Below are positions 37,489-46,056 of a DNA stretch of 64,000 nt, piece by piece. The translations under genes were made by a program, and so were the position numbers. Position 1 is the first letter of the stretch; every line of letters starts with the position of its first letter. The notes beneath the pieces were generated by a model. The model saw nothing but the letters and a program-made list of their open reading frames with translations, did no database searches and had not been told where the DNA came from. Location: positions 479,214 through 543,213 of the forward strand of contig NZ_JACEFA010000001.1 in assembly GCF_014083865.1 (NCBI RefSeq). Direction: 5' to 3'. The stretch is from Paraliobacillus salinarum. Its GTDB lineage: Bacteria; Bacillota; Bacilli; Bacillales; Amphibacillaceae.

Positions 37489-39153
37489 ATGAATATTCAA
37501 TTGATGCAAGATCAGTCTTTTCTAAATGCATTACAAGATAATATAGCGAAAGAACAATCTCTTTCAAGTTGGGAGCTTTTTTTATTATCTTATCAAGCAG
37601 CAGAAACAAATCAAATAAAAGATGCGAAGAAACTAGTAACACCTGATTTATTACCTCACATGACATTTTTATCACATCAATTAGATTGTGTGAAACAAGT
37701 TGTTGAACAAATGAATGGACGTGCAATTTTAGCGGATGAAGTTGGTTTAGGGAAAACAATTGAGGCGGGATTATTATTGAAAGAATATATGATTCGTGGT
37801 TTAGTAAAAAAGGCGTTAATTTTAGTCCCCGCTTCTTTAGTCAATCAATGGGCAACAGAGCTCACACAAAAGTTTTATATTCCTGTCGTAACTTCAAGAA
37901 AACGACCCGTTTGGGACCAAGATAATATTATGATTACCTCCATTGATTTAGCAAAGCGAGAACCGCACCGTAGCATTATACTTGAACAACAATATGATTT
38001 CGTTTTAGTAGATGAGGCACATAAATTAAAGAATCACCAAACAAAGAGTCATCAATTTATTCGGGCGATCAAAAAGAAATACTGTTTGCTGTTAACTGCT
38101 ACGCCTATTCAAAACAAATTAAGTGATATTTTTAATTTAGTATCTATTTTAAAGCCAGGTTACTTAGGTGATTTTAAAACTTTCTCAGAAAAATTCGGGA
38201 AAAATAATAAAGCACTTGAAAGTGATTTACATTTAAAACAGCTTATCAAACAAGTGATGGTTCGAAATCGAAGAACAGATACAGGATTAGAATGGACAAA
38301 GCGTCATGTGGAGACAGTTTGGATAGATTTTTCAAAAGAAGAAATGGAAACGTACGAAACTTTAAAAGAACTGACATCAGAAAAAGCTTCTTTTACAAAA
38401 ATTACTTATTTACGTGAGTTATGCTCATCACGTGAAGCTTGTTATTTATCAATTAAAAAAAATACGAAGCAAGATAGTGAGCATTACCAAGGTTATGCTT
38501 CATTATTAGAAAAGATTGAAACACTACCTCAACATGCTAAAGCGAATAAAGTCGTTGAATTAGTAAAATCCATTAATGATAAATGTATTATCTTCACAGA
38601 ATATCGAGCAACACAAATATATTTGCAATGGGTCTTACAACAACATGGAATTACTTCTGTTCCTTTTCGTGGTGGCTTCAAACGCGGTAAGAAAGATTGG
38701 ATGAAACAACTCTTTGAACAGAAAGCACAAGTTTTAATTGCTACAGAAGCTGGTGGCGAAGGAATAAACCTACAGTTTTGTAATTACATGATTAATTATG
38801 ACCTACCGTGGAATCCGATGCGTTTAGAACAACGTATCGGTCGTATTCATCGTTATGGTCAAAAAAAAGATGTTCACATATATAATTTTGCAATTAGAAA
38901 TACAATTGAATCACACGTTTTACAGTTACTATACAATAAAATCGGTCTATTTGAACGGATCATAGGAAATTTAGATGCAATATTAGCAGACCTTGAACTA
39001 ACTAACATGGATAAAGAGTTAGAACAAATTTTTCTTCAATCACAATCTGAAGGAGAAGCAAGAATTAAATTAGATAATTTGTCTGCGATTATAACAAACC
39101 ATTTACCCCAATTAGAACAGGAGAATGAATATGGGAATCAAGAATCTTCATGA
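37489..39153 (+). CDS. yqhH: SNF2-family helicase-like ATPase YqhH
   Basis: A 554-residue superfamily 2 ATPase. Motif I DEVGLGKTIEAGLLLKEY (about 82-99), motif II DEAH (about 176-179), motif III LTATPIQN and C-terminal helicase motifs ATEAGGEGINLQFCNYMINYDLPWNPMRLEQRIGRIHRYGQ. Such proteins translocate on duplex DNA, similar to RapA or Snf2. Start has AGGAG about 8 bases upstream. It pairs with yqhG, as in B. subtilis, and diverges from gcvT across the riboswitch region. Function unproven. Confidence 0.92.
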   Translation: MNIQLMQDQSFLNALQDNIAKEQSLSSWELFLLSYQAAETNQIKDAKKLVTPDLLPHMTFLSHQLDCVKQVVEQMNGRAILADEVGLGKTIEAGLLLKEYMIRGLVKKALILVPASLVNQWATELTQKFYIPVVTSRKRPVWDQDNIMITSIDLAKREPHRSIILEQQYDFVLVDEAHKLKNHQTKSHQFIRAIKKKYCLLLTATPIQNKLSDIFNLVSILKPGYLGDFKTFSEKFGKNNKALESDLHLKQLIKQVMVRNRRTDTGLEWTKRHVETVWIDFSKEEMETYETLKELTSEKASFTKITYLRELCSSREACYLSIKKNTKQDSEHYQGYASLLEKIETLPQHAKANKVVELVKSINDKCIIFTEYRATQIYLQWVLQQHGITSVPFRGGFKRGKKDWMKQLFEQKAQVLIATEAGGEGINLQFCNYMINYDLPWNPMRLEQRIGRIHRYGQKKDVHIYNFAIRNTIESHVLQLLYNKIGLFERIIGNLDAILADLELTNMDKELEQIFLQSQSEGEARIKLDNLSAIITNHLPQLEQENEYGNQESS

Positions 39154-39946
39154 TTTTTTATATACTTTTTTCACAGAAAATCAATGTGAGATTGTACACC
39201 AAACAGATCAAGATTTAAAAATTCAACTCTCAGCAGAGCTAGATGAACAGTTAATGAATCGACCGTTTTACTGGCAGTACGTTAAAAAAATGGGCTTAGA
39301 GGGCGAACCTTCTAGCCTTTACCTCACCGTTGATCCCAATCAAAAGCAAGAGGAAGATAAAAACAACTATGAATTTGTTCATTTTGGTAGTCCACGTTTA
39401 CAACAAATATTTCGAATCCTTTCATCAAAGGGAAAATACGTTAAATTATATCAAACTGTAGCAACTACAGAACATACGCCACTTATTCCTTGGCTGGTAC
39501 TAAATTTAAAAATCAGTTATATAGGGAAAGACAAAAGAGAAGTGTTAAAGTCAATTGGTATTAATATGGTTAATGGCGCTATTATTAATCAATTTATTCA
39601 CGCCATAAAACATATAGAGTGGGATGTGAAAACCGCTGATTTTTGCTATACGGTTACTCCTTTAATTCAATTAAAACATAGCTATCAAAGGATTATGCAA
39701 TTAATAGAAAACATGTTGCAGCAAGAACAACATGAGTGGGCAGCTGCATCATGGAAGCAAATGGAGAAAGAAAAGAACTTATTAAAGCAATTTTATCAAT
39801 CGGATGATGAAGGTTATCATAATCACTATGAGGAGGAATTAGAAGCGATTGAATCGATGTATCAACCTAAGATTGATATTTCTGTTGTGAATGGTGGTTT
39901 ATTTTTCATTACCCAACAGACTAGTTTCAAATTACTGCATTCTTAA
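39131..39946 (+). CDS. yqhG: conserved protein YqhG
   Basis: A 271-residue cytoplasmic protein, mostly alpha/beta, of unknown function; always beside yqhH in Bacillaceae, suggesting joint function. It includes LYLTVDPNQKQ, YEFVHFGSPRLQQIF and a glutamine-rich helical region (about 190-250). ATG at 39131 has CAGGAG 7 bases earlier; an in-frame ATG two codons before is too close to it. It overlaps yqhH by 23 bases. Confidence 0.88.
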   Translation: MGIKNLHDFLYTFFTENQCEIVHQTDQDLKIQLSAELDEQLMNRPFYWQYVKKMGLEGEPSSLYLTVDPNQKQEEDKNNYEFVHFGSPRLQQIFRILSSKGKYVKLYQTVATTEHTPLIPWLVLNLKISYIGKDKREVLKSIGINMVNGAIINQFIHAIKHIEWDVKTADFCYTVTPLIQLKHSYQRIMQLIENMLQQEQHEWAAASWKQMEKEKNLLKQFYQSDDEGYHNHYEEELEAIESMYQPKIDISVVNGGLFFITQQTSFKLLHS

Positions 39947-39962
39947 TATTATCACCCGCCTT

Positions 39963-40163
39963 CTAACGGCGATGGTTATTTCTTTTAAGCCACACATGTA
40001 AAGAAAAAGGGACTAATCCAAACCAATTACTTGATAAGAAAAATTGTGATTCTTTCTTCTTAGCTTTTTTTTCAAGCTTGTATTGTTCCCTTTCTTCTTT
40101 TGGCATTTCAGCATATTTGACAATTTCTGTTGTAAGGTATTTTACAATATCATTCCCAGACAT
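39963..40163 (-). CDS. yqzE: YqzE family protein
   Basis: A 66-residue protein: MSGNDIVKYLTTEIVKYAEMPKEEREQ, a lysine-rich stretch, and a hydrophobic segment FLSSNWFGLVPFSLHVWL, so probably membrane-associated. It matches the YqzE family found beside comG genes. The ATG at 40163 is chosen because AAGGAG lies 9 bases before it and abuts an alternative ATG at 40172. Confidence 0.85.
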   Translation of the reverse strand: MSGNDIVKYLTTEIVKYAEMPKEEREQYKLEKKAKKKESQFFLSSNWFGLVPFSLHVWLKRNNHRR

Positions 40164-40193
40164 AAAGATCATCTCCTTTATGCTTAGAATGCC

Positions 40194-40694
40194 CTACTCT
40201 ACTCTTTTTATAAGTTTAATAATTTCTTCTACAATCTCATATGTATCCTTTTGATCTGTGTGTACGACATATTTACTTGCCTCGACATACTTGCTTTCTC
40301 TACGTGCCAATAAACTTTCTTTGTCTCTTGATTGATCATTCCAAATTGGTCGATTTTGATCAAATGTTAATCTATTAACAATCTCAGTCCAACTAGTCTT
40401 TAAATAGATTACTTTTTTATCAGATAACCACTCTATATTAGCTGGCAATTCGATTATGCCACCACCAGTAGCGATTATTGTGTTCTTTTGATTTGTCTTG
40501 GTTAACATATTTTGTTCATAGTTTCGAAATACTTCTTCACCATAATCAGCAAATATCTTCTTAATCGGCATTTGATAATAAGCTTCCACCATTTCGTCAG
40601 TATCTTGTAATGTTAATCCAAGTTTTTTAGAAAGAAGTTTTGCAACTGTTGTTTTTCCACTTCCCATAAAACCAATTAAATAAATACTTTTCAA
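40194..40694 (-). CDS. aroK: shikimate kinase
   Basis: Phosphorylates shikimate in the aromatic amino acid pathway. The 166-residue protein has the P-loop GFMGSGKTT (about 7-15), the DTDEM region (about 34), ATGGG and RxxRP-type FDQNRPIW in the lid. The start is taken as TTG at 40694 (LKSIYLIGFMG), with GGGGGAAG 4 bases upstream; the only in-frame ATG is 14 codons earlier with no good RBS. Confidence 0.92.
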   Translation of the reverse strand: MKSIYLIGFMGSGKTTVAKLLSKKLGLTLQDTDEMVEAYYQMPIKKIFADYGEEVFRNYEQNMLTKTNQKNTIIATGGGIIELPANIEWLSDKKVIYLKTSWTEIVNRLTFDQNRPIWNDQSRDKESLLARRESKYVEASKYVVHTDQKDTYEIVEEIIKLIKRVE

Positions 40695-40986
40695 TGCACT
40701 TCCCCCATTCTTATTCAATCCTTTGCATACTCTCATTCACTACTTGCATATTAATAGTGAGAATTTTGTTTATTATAGCATGGATCATTCATTCTTTCTA
40801 AAATTCAAAATATTTTTTTCTGTGGCATTTTATACTGTGAAATTAAAATATGAACTAGTTAAATTTATAAAATCAATATAATAAACGAGGCTAAATGTTG
40901 CATTCACCTTAATAATACTCCATTATTCTATGTTGCTTTTTAGAATTTTGATTTGTATAGTATAGTTTACAAGGAGGGAAAAAGAT

Positions 40987-41979
40987 GTGAATAATGTATC
41001 TGTTTTTTCAAAAAAAATCTTGTATGAAGCATTAGACAACTGTGCTTCTGACATACATTTTTGCCCATTCTTATCAATTGTTAAGATCTATTTTCGAGTA
41101 CATGGAGAAAGGGTATTTTATAAAGAAATTAGTATTGGACAATATGACAAGCTAATTAGTTATTTTAAATTCTCAGCAGGAATGGATATCGGTGAGAAAA
41201 GAAAACCACAAAACGGCGCGATTCTAATAACCTACAAAAATAAATCAATTGCTCTTCGTATTTCCTCATTACCAGTCCATCAATCTGAAAGTCTAGCCAT
41301 TCGGCTATTACCACAAAATGATAACACCTCGCTTAATCAGCTGTTTTTGTTTCAATATCAATTAGATAAGATAAAAAAATGGATCGGACATCGTTCAGGA
41401 GTAATCCTATTTACTGGACCGACAGGCAGCGGAAAAACTACCACATTATATGCTTTGCTGCAAACCCTTCTTAAAGAGCAATCCTTTCAAACAATTACAT
41501 TGGAAGATCCAATCGAAAAAGAAATAAAAGACCTACTACAAGTACAAGTGAATGAAAAAAGTGGTGTAACCTATCAGGTTGGCCTTAAAGCAGCACTGAG
41601 ACATGACCCTGACATTATTATGGTTGGAGAAATAAGGGATGAGAAAACGGCTCAATTTGTTTTTCATGCTGCATACACCGGTCATTTAGTATTATCTACC
41701 TTACATGCAAAAAATGCTTTTGGAACTATCTATCGTCTGAGGGAAATGGGAATTAATCAAACAGACCTAGCCCAAAACTTAATCGCTGTAGCCTCCTTAG
41801 AGTTACTACCAATTTTAATTAAAAATAGAACCCCTTCACGTGGTGCAATATTGGAGCTGTTAGAAGGAAATACACTTCAAGAAGCTATTAATGAACAGAT
41901 AATTACGAAGCGTTCCTTTCACACTTTTAACCAATTGAGGAGGAAAGCTTATGCTTATGGATTTACAGACAAAATTTAA
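40987..41979 (+). CDS. comGA: competence pilus assembly ATPase ComGA
   Basis: Traffic ATPase (330 residues) for the transformation pilus. Walker A GPTGSGKTT (about 143-151), Asp box and Walker B region HDPDIIMVGEIRDEKTAQ (about 203-220). The GTG start at 40987 has AAGGAGGG about 8 bases before it. In Bacillus the operon is activated by ComK; one A4-N5-T4 element is visible at 40807-40819 but the usual paired box is not clear. First gene of comG. Confidence 0.96.
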   Translation: MNNVSVFSKKILYEALDNCASDIHFCPFLSIVKIYFRVHGERVFYKEISIGQYDKLISYFKFSAGMDIGEKRKPQNGAILITYKNKSIALRISSLPVHQSESLAIRLLPQNDNTSLNQLFLFQYQLDKIKKWIGHRSGVILFTGPTGSGKTTTLYALLQTLLKEQSFQTITLEDPIEKEIKDLLQVQVNEKSGVTYQVGLKAALRHDPDIIMVGEIRDEKTAQFVFHAAYTGHLVLSTLHAKNAFGTIYRLREMGINQTDLAQNLIAVASLELLPILIKNRTPSRGAILELLEGNTLQEAINEQIITKRSFHTFNQLRRKAYAYGFTDKI

Positions 41980-42997
41980 GCCAAAAAAATTGTCATCGTC
42001 TGAACAAAATCGTTTTCTCATTAGGCTAACCCGTTTATTAGAGCAAGATTATCCACTCATAGATGCGCTATACGCGATGCAATGGAATCATCATTGGCGA
42101 CAGCCAATTTCACAAATGGTTGATGCTTTAAAAAACGGAAAATCAATGGATACCGCATTGGAAGAAGCGAAATTTGATACAAAAATTATTTCCTTTCTAT
42201 ATTTTGCAAATGCACATGGAGATATGAAAAAAGCGCTTAAACAAAGCGTTGAATTATTAGAAAAGAATAGTGTATTGTTTGTAAAATTCAAACAAGCCAT
42301 TCGCTATCCAATTGTTTTATTTATCATGTTTATTTGTTTGCTTTATTTCATAAAAACCTCTGTTTATCCTGCTTTCATTCAACTTTTTCAAACTACCTCA
42401 TACGCTTCTACATTTACTCTGGGATCATTACAAGTAATTAATGTGTTTTTAAACATTTTTATCATTTTTATTTTACTTTTTATAGCTAGTCTACTCATAT
42501 GGGCCTTGATAAAAAGTAAATACAATATCCAAACAAAAATAGCAATTTATAGGCGCATACCTTTGATTAAAAGACTACTTCAGCTTTACAACACATTTCT
42601 ATTCTCCCTACATTTAAGTTCATTATTACACGCTGGGTTATCACTAAAAGATAGTCTTAATGTTTTAACAAAACAAACACATCATCAAGTACTAAGTTAT
42701 TATTCCCATCAAATCCTGGACCATTTTGCAGCTGGACAACAGATGACAACCATATTACCTTCTTTACATTTGCTACACAGAGATATCGATGTGGTTTTTC
42801 AAAAAAATAGCAACACATCAGATATTGCTGTTGATTTGCATGGGTATGCAGATTTTTTGTTAGAGCGTTTAGAAAATATGATAAAAAGAACCATTTCATT
42901 GATTCAACCATCATTTTTTATAATTATGGGGATTAGTATCATCTTTATATATTTCTCATTGTTATACCCTATGTTCCAACTAATTCAAACTATTTAG
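41951..42997 (+). CDS. comGB: competence pilus platform protein ComGB
   Basis: A 348-residue GspF/PilC-type inner-membrane platform protein with membrane helices at about 115-135, 155-180 and 320-340, and two GspF domains. It anchors ComGA at the pilus base. Overlaps the end of comGA by 29 bases; GAGGAGG lies 6 bases before the ATG. Confidence 0.95.
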   Translation: MLMDLQTKFKPKKLSSSEQNRFLIRLTRLLEQDYPLIDALYAMQWNHHWRQPISQMVDALKNGKSMDTALEEAKFDTKIISFLYFANAHGDMKKALKQSVELLEKNSVLFVKFKQAIRYPIVLFIMFICLLYFIKTSVYPAFIQLFQTTSYASTFTLGSLQVINVFLNIFIIFILLFIASLLIWALIKSKYNIQTKIAIYRRIPLIKRLLQLYNTFLFSLHLSSLLHAGLSLKDSLNVLTKQTHHQVLSYYSHQILDHFAAGQQMTTILPSLHLLHRDIDVVFQKNSNTSDIAVDLHGYADFLLERLENMIKRTISLIQPSFFIIMGISIIFIYFSLLYPMFQLIQTI

Positions 42998-43008
42998 GAG
43001 ATGATGTA

Positions 43009-43326
43009 ATGAAAAATCAAAAAGGATTTACGTTAATCGAAATGTTAATTGTTCTAACGATTATTACAACATTATTAATTTTATTAATTCCTAACCTAGC
43101 AAGTAAAAACGAAGATGTACAATCCCAAGGTTGTAATGCATTAAAACAATTAACAGAAAATCAATTACAATCATATGTCATGGATTACGGAACATATCCT
43201 GCTTCAGTTAGTACCTTAGTCGAAAAAGAATACATCCAATCAGATACTTGCTCAAATGGAAAAAAGAAGCTCACCTTTGATCAAGCTGGTAATAATGAAA
43301 TAATTATTGTAGACAATGAAGGATGA
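43009..43326 (+). CDS. comGC: major competence pseudopilin ComGC
   Basis: A 105-residue major pilin with class III signal MKNQKG|FTLIEMLIVL (cleavage after G6, Glu at position 5 of the mature protein) and one hydrophobic helix. It contains two cysteines (about C44 and C84) that probably form an intramolecular disulfide. Forms the transformation pilus fibre with ComGD-GG. Confidence 0.96.
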   Translation: MKNQKGFTLIEMLIVLTIITTLLILLIPNLASKNEDVQSQGCNALKQLTENQLQSYVMDYGTYPASVSTLVEKEYIQSDTCSNGKKKLTFDQAGNNEIIIVDNEG

Positions 43327-43760
43327 ATAAAAGAAATGGGTTTTCATTAATAGAAGTTCTTATTGTACTAAGTTTACTAACAACCCTTCTTTTTATTGGC
43401 GGTTCTATTCAATATCGCACGTATGATACCTATCAATTTAAACAATGGTATGCTTTATTTGAAAGCGATTTATTACGATTACAACAAAACACCATGTCAT
43501 CAACAAATAACTCATATTTATTGATTAGACCTAACGATAACAGTTATGAAGTTCGAAATAGTACTACTGAGAAGCCAATTATTAAACGTTCTATTCCAAA
43601 AAATTTAAAGATTCGGCTATATTCATTTAATAATCCACTCTCTTTTTCTAAAAGTGGAACAATCAAAAACCCAGGTAAGTTCCAAGTTATGTCTAAATAT
43701 TCCAAGTGGGAAATTATTTTTCCACTTGGTAAAGGAAGAAGTTATATCAATGAGTTATAA
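43323..43760 (+). CDS. comGD: minor competence pseudopilin ComGD
   Basis: A 145-residue minor pilin. Signal MNKRNG|FSLIEVLIVL has the canonical Glu5. The start overlaps the comGC stop by 4 bases (ATGA). Confidence 0.93.
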   Translation: MNKRNGFSLIEVLIVLSLLTTLLFIGGSIQYRTYDTYQFKQWYALFESDLLRLQQNTMSSTNNSYLLIRPNDNSYEVRNSTTEKPIIKRSIPKNLKIRLYSFNNPLSFSKSGTIKNPGKFQVMSKYSKWEIIFPLGKGRSYINEL

Positions 43761-44091
43761 TGACCAACAAAAAGGATTTGTTTTAACGGAAGTGATTATA
43801 GCTTTTAGTTTAATTATTATTTTATCCACTAGTGTAATTCCTATATTCTATCAAATCGGGATAGAGCAGAAAAATTTATATGATAAAAGAGAAATTCAAT
43901 CTCACCTCCATGATCAATTAATTATCAATGCGAGTAATGATTCGACTGCGAATATATATAAAACAATTAAAGTAAAACAAACAGAAGTAAGGATTACCTT
44001 ATCTTTTGAAGAACCTTTGTGGAAAGGGTGTGCAAATTGGATCGATGCCAAAAATAAAAATGAGGAAATCTGTTTATTTTATTATCCATAA
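43750..44091 (+). CDS. comGE: minor competence pseudopilin ComGE
   Basis: A 113-residue minor pilin starting MSYNDQQKG|FVLTEVIIAFSL, prepilin cleavage site with Glu5 and hydrophobic helix. ATG at 43750 overlaps the comGD end by 11 bases; the frame opens 32 codons earlier inside comGD, which is not plausible as a start. Confidence 0.88.
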   Translation: MSYNDQQKGFVLTEVIIAFSLIIILSTSVIPIFYQIGIEQKNLYDKREIQSHLHDQLIINASNDSTANIYKTIKVKQTEVRITLSFEEPLWKGCANWIDAKNKNEEICLFYYP

Positions 44092-44491
44092 AAATCAAAG
44101 CGGTTTTTCTTTAGTAAATACATTTTTTTCTTTAGTGATTATAAGTTCTATTTTAGTTTTTATCCCCTCGATTTACCAGTTATTAGATACGCGAAATTAT
44201 ACAAACGAATTATCTATCCGACAATTTTTCCATGTATTAAATGATGAGATTCAGACGCAAACTTTCGACCATCATACAAATAACACCATTCATTTAAGAA
44301 AGAGGACTAACGAAAAGGTTACTATATCATTATATGGAAGTGTAATCCGTCGGCAAGTAAATCATACGGGACATGAAATATTAGTTAGAGATATTAGAGA
44401 TTTCAACATAAAAACCGTAAAGAATGGTATTCATGTTACTATTACTGCACTATCTGGGGACTGCTATGCGAAGACAATTTCAATCGATTAA
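44060..44491 (+). CDS. comGF: minor competence pseudopilin ComGF
   Basis: About 143 residues with pilin-like hydrophobic segment KNQSG|FSLVNTFFSLVII, in which position 5 is Asn instead of Glu. The remainder (RTNEKVTISLYGSVIRRQVNHTGHEILVRDI) matches ComGF. The start ATG at 44060 is a guess: no strong RBS is present and it overlaps comGE by 32 bases. Confidence 0.8.
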   Translation: MRKSVYFIIHKNQSGFSLVNTFFSLVIISSILVFIPSIYQLLDTRNYTNELSIRQFFHVLNDEIQTQTFDHHTNNTIHLRKRTNEKVTISLYGSVIRRQVNHTGHEILVRDIRDFNIKTVKNGIHVTITALSGDCYAKTISID

Positions 44492-44879
44492 TATACTTAA
44501 TAATGAAAAAGGGTTTCTCTTCCCCTACACCGTTTTTATTGCAACACTTTTACTTCTCGCGACAATAACAACAATTTCACTTTTAGAAGGTAATCAAAAA
44601 ATGACTGTCTATCAATTGGAGCAAGTTGAATTAGAAACATTGAGACAATTGTCATCAACTGCTCTTGAGAAGGAATGGATTAACGATAATTTAGAGTTGC
44701 CATTCTCATCGAGAAACTATCAATTTCCAAATGGAAACGCAACAATCTTCTATCGATCACATGACGAAAAAAACCTACATTTATCTATAAAAACAATAAC
44801 AGCTAAACATGCAGAAAAAGTATGGTTAGTTACTATCCCATTGCCCCTTGAAATACCAAATTTAGATGATTCACCTTAA
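44466..44879 (+). CDS. comGG: minor competence pseudopilin ComGG
   Basis: About 137 residues; a hydrophobic N-terminal helix (FLFPYTVFIATLLLLATITTISLL) after NNEKG, without Glu5, as is usual for ComGG, then a soluble C-terminal domain. ATG at 44466 follows TGGGGA and overlaps comGF by 26 bases. Last gene of the operon. Confidence 0.85.
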   Translation: MRRQFQSINILNNEKGFLFPYTVFIATLLLLATITTISLLEGNQKMTVYQLEQVELETLRQLSSTALEKEWINDNLELPFSSRNYQFPNGNATIFYRSHDEKNLHLSIKTITAKHAEKVWLVTIPLPLEIPNLDDSP

Positions 44880-44938
44880 AAAATGTAATTTAATAATGCA
44901 TATTATGTAATGTTTTACTTAAACTATAATTAATTCAG

Positions 44939-45010
44939 TGGGCTATAGCCAAGTGGTAAGGCAGCGGATTTTGATTCCGTCATTCGTTGGTTCGAATCCA
45001 GCTAGCCCAG
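44939..45010 (+). tRNA. trnQ: tRNA-Gln (anticodon TTG)
   Basis: A 72-base cloverleaf: acceptor stem TGGGCTA with TAGCCCA and discriminator G, D-arm AGCCAAGTGGTAAGGC, anticodon loop TTTTGAT with anticodon TTG, and T-arm GGTTCGAATCC. No encoded CCA. A TATAAT at 44925-44930 could be its -10 element. Confidence 0.97.
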
Positions 45011-45018
45011 TTACAAAG

Positions 45019-45046
45019 AAGAGATGCAATTTGATTTGCATCTCTT
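45019..45046. terminator. bidirectional hairpin between tRNA-Gln and yqgX
   Basis: An 11-bp stem AAGAGATGCAA with TTGCATCTCTT. T-runs are weak on both sides, so efficiency is uncertain. Confidence 0.55.
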
Positions 45047-45051
45047 CATCG

Positions 45052-45669
45052 TTATAGGAATGGATTTGTTTTCTTCTCTTGTGCAAGAGTCGTTGCCGGA
45101 CCATGACCTGGGAACACGGTATAATCATCAGCTAAAGAAAATAATTTATATTTAATGCTATCAATTAATGTAGCATGATCTCCACCTGGAAGATCTGTTC
45201 TTCCTATTCCATTTTGAAACAAACAGTCGCCAGCAATGACACTGCTTTTATCTTCAAATACAAAGCTAACCCCGCCTGGAGAATGTCCTGGTGTATATAA
45301 AACATTAAAACGAAATGACCCAATTTCCATTGGTCCTTCATCAAAGTAATAATCTGCTGGTCGACAGCTAACATTGTCGACAGGAAATAGGCCAGATCCG
45401 TTCAAATCAGGTGAGCTTAACCAATCCTTCTCCAATTCATGTACATACACTGGAATATCATAAATATCTCTCAGCTCATCAACAGCCCCAATATGATCAA
45501 AATGTGCATGTGTAAGTAAAATTGCTGAAAGTTTAACATCATTTTTCTTTAACCAATGATTAATTATTTCCACATCACCACCTGGATCAATCATTAATCC
45601 CCTACCATTATCATGAACGATATATCCATTTGTACCTAATTGCCCTAGAGACAAACCTTTAATATTCAA
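45052..45669 (-). CDS. yqgX: metallo-beta-lactamase-fold hydrolase YqgX (GloB-like)
   Basis: A 205-residue glyoxalase-II-type hydrolase with the metal-binding motif THAHFDHIGAVDEL (about 52-65), TPGHSPGGVSFV (about 124-135), AGDCLF and PGHGPATT. Two zinc or iron ions are expected. The closest B. subtilis relative is YqgX; bacillithiol-linked thioester hydrolysis is possible but not shown. The start is TTG at 45669 with AAAGGGTG upstream. It is not the same gene as the pseudogene at 28 kb. Confidence 0.92.
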   Translation of the reverse strand: MNIKGLSLGQLGTNGYIVHDNGRGLMIDPGGDVEIINHWLKKNDVKLSAILLTHAHFDHIGAVDELRDIYDIPVYVHELEKDWLSSPDLNGSGLFPVDNVSCRPADYYFDEGPMEIGSFRFNVLYTPGHSPGGVSFVFEDKSSVIAGDCLFQNGIGRTDLPGGDHATLIDSIKYKLFSLADDYTVFPGHGPATTLAQEKKTNPFL

Positions 45670-45810
45670 AACTTGTTCACCCTTTTTAAATTATGTTTTA
45701 AAAACCCCTCGACAAAGATTCACTTATATCTTAAAATGTGATAGGATCATTTGCAATGTATTATATCATTTAATGAACTATTTATTAACTAGAGGATTAG
45801 AGGGGTAGAA

Positions 45811-45972
45811 ATGGCATTAGCAGTTATCTTAATACTTATTACATGTTTATCAAGTGCTACTTTCTGTAAAGAAATAAAATCTAAAAATTTATCAACTTTA
45901 TTCATTACAGGTTCTTCAACTATAATATTTGGTTTCTTTTCCATCTCAAAAATTATTCAATCTTTTTTTTAG
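45811..45972 (+). CDS. small membrane protein, DUF2759 (YqgW-like)
   Basis: A 53-residue protein MALAVILILITCLSSATFCKEIK... with two short hydrophobic helices around a charged turn. AGGGGT lies 8 bases before the ATG. Place between yqgX and ltaS, length and topology match the DUF2759 family (B. subtilis YqgW). Function unknown. Confidence 0.7.
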   Translation: MALAVILILITCLSSATFCKEIKSKNLSTLFITGSSTIIFGFFSISKIIQSFF

Positions 45973-46012
45973 ATGTATCATTATCGTAACAAACATTTAT
46001 TCACACAACAAC

Positions 46013-46056
46013 GAAAAAGGTGAGGGCTTTGAAGTATATCAGCCCTCACCTTTTTA
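46013..46056 (-). terminator. rho-independent terminator of ltaS
   Basis: A 14-bp stem AAAAAGGTGAGGGCT with its complement and T-rich minus-strand tail, adjoining the ltaS stop. Confidence 0.85.

Noticed and set aside
44943..45128. Open frame on the minus strand across tRNA-Gln
   Set aside because: It contains the GFEPT-like string that arises by translating the antisense of a tRNA T-arm; the tRNA is real and overlaps yqgX.
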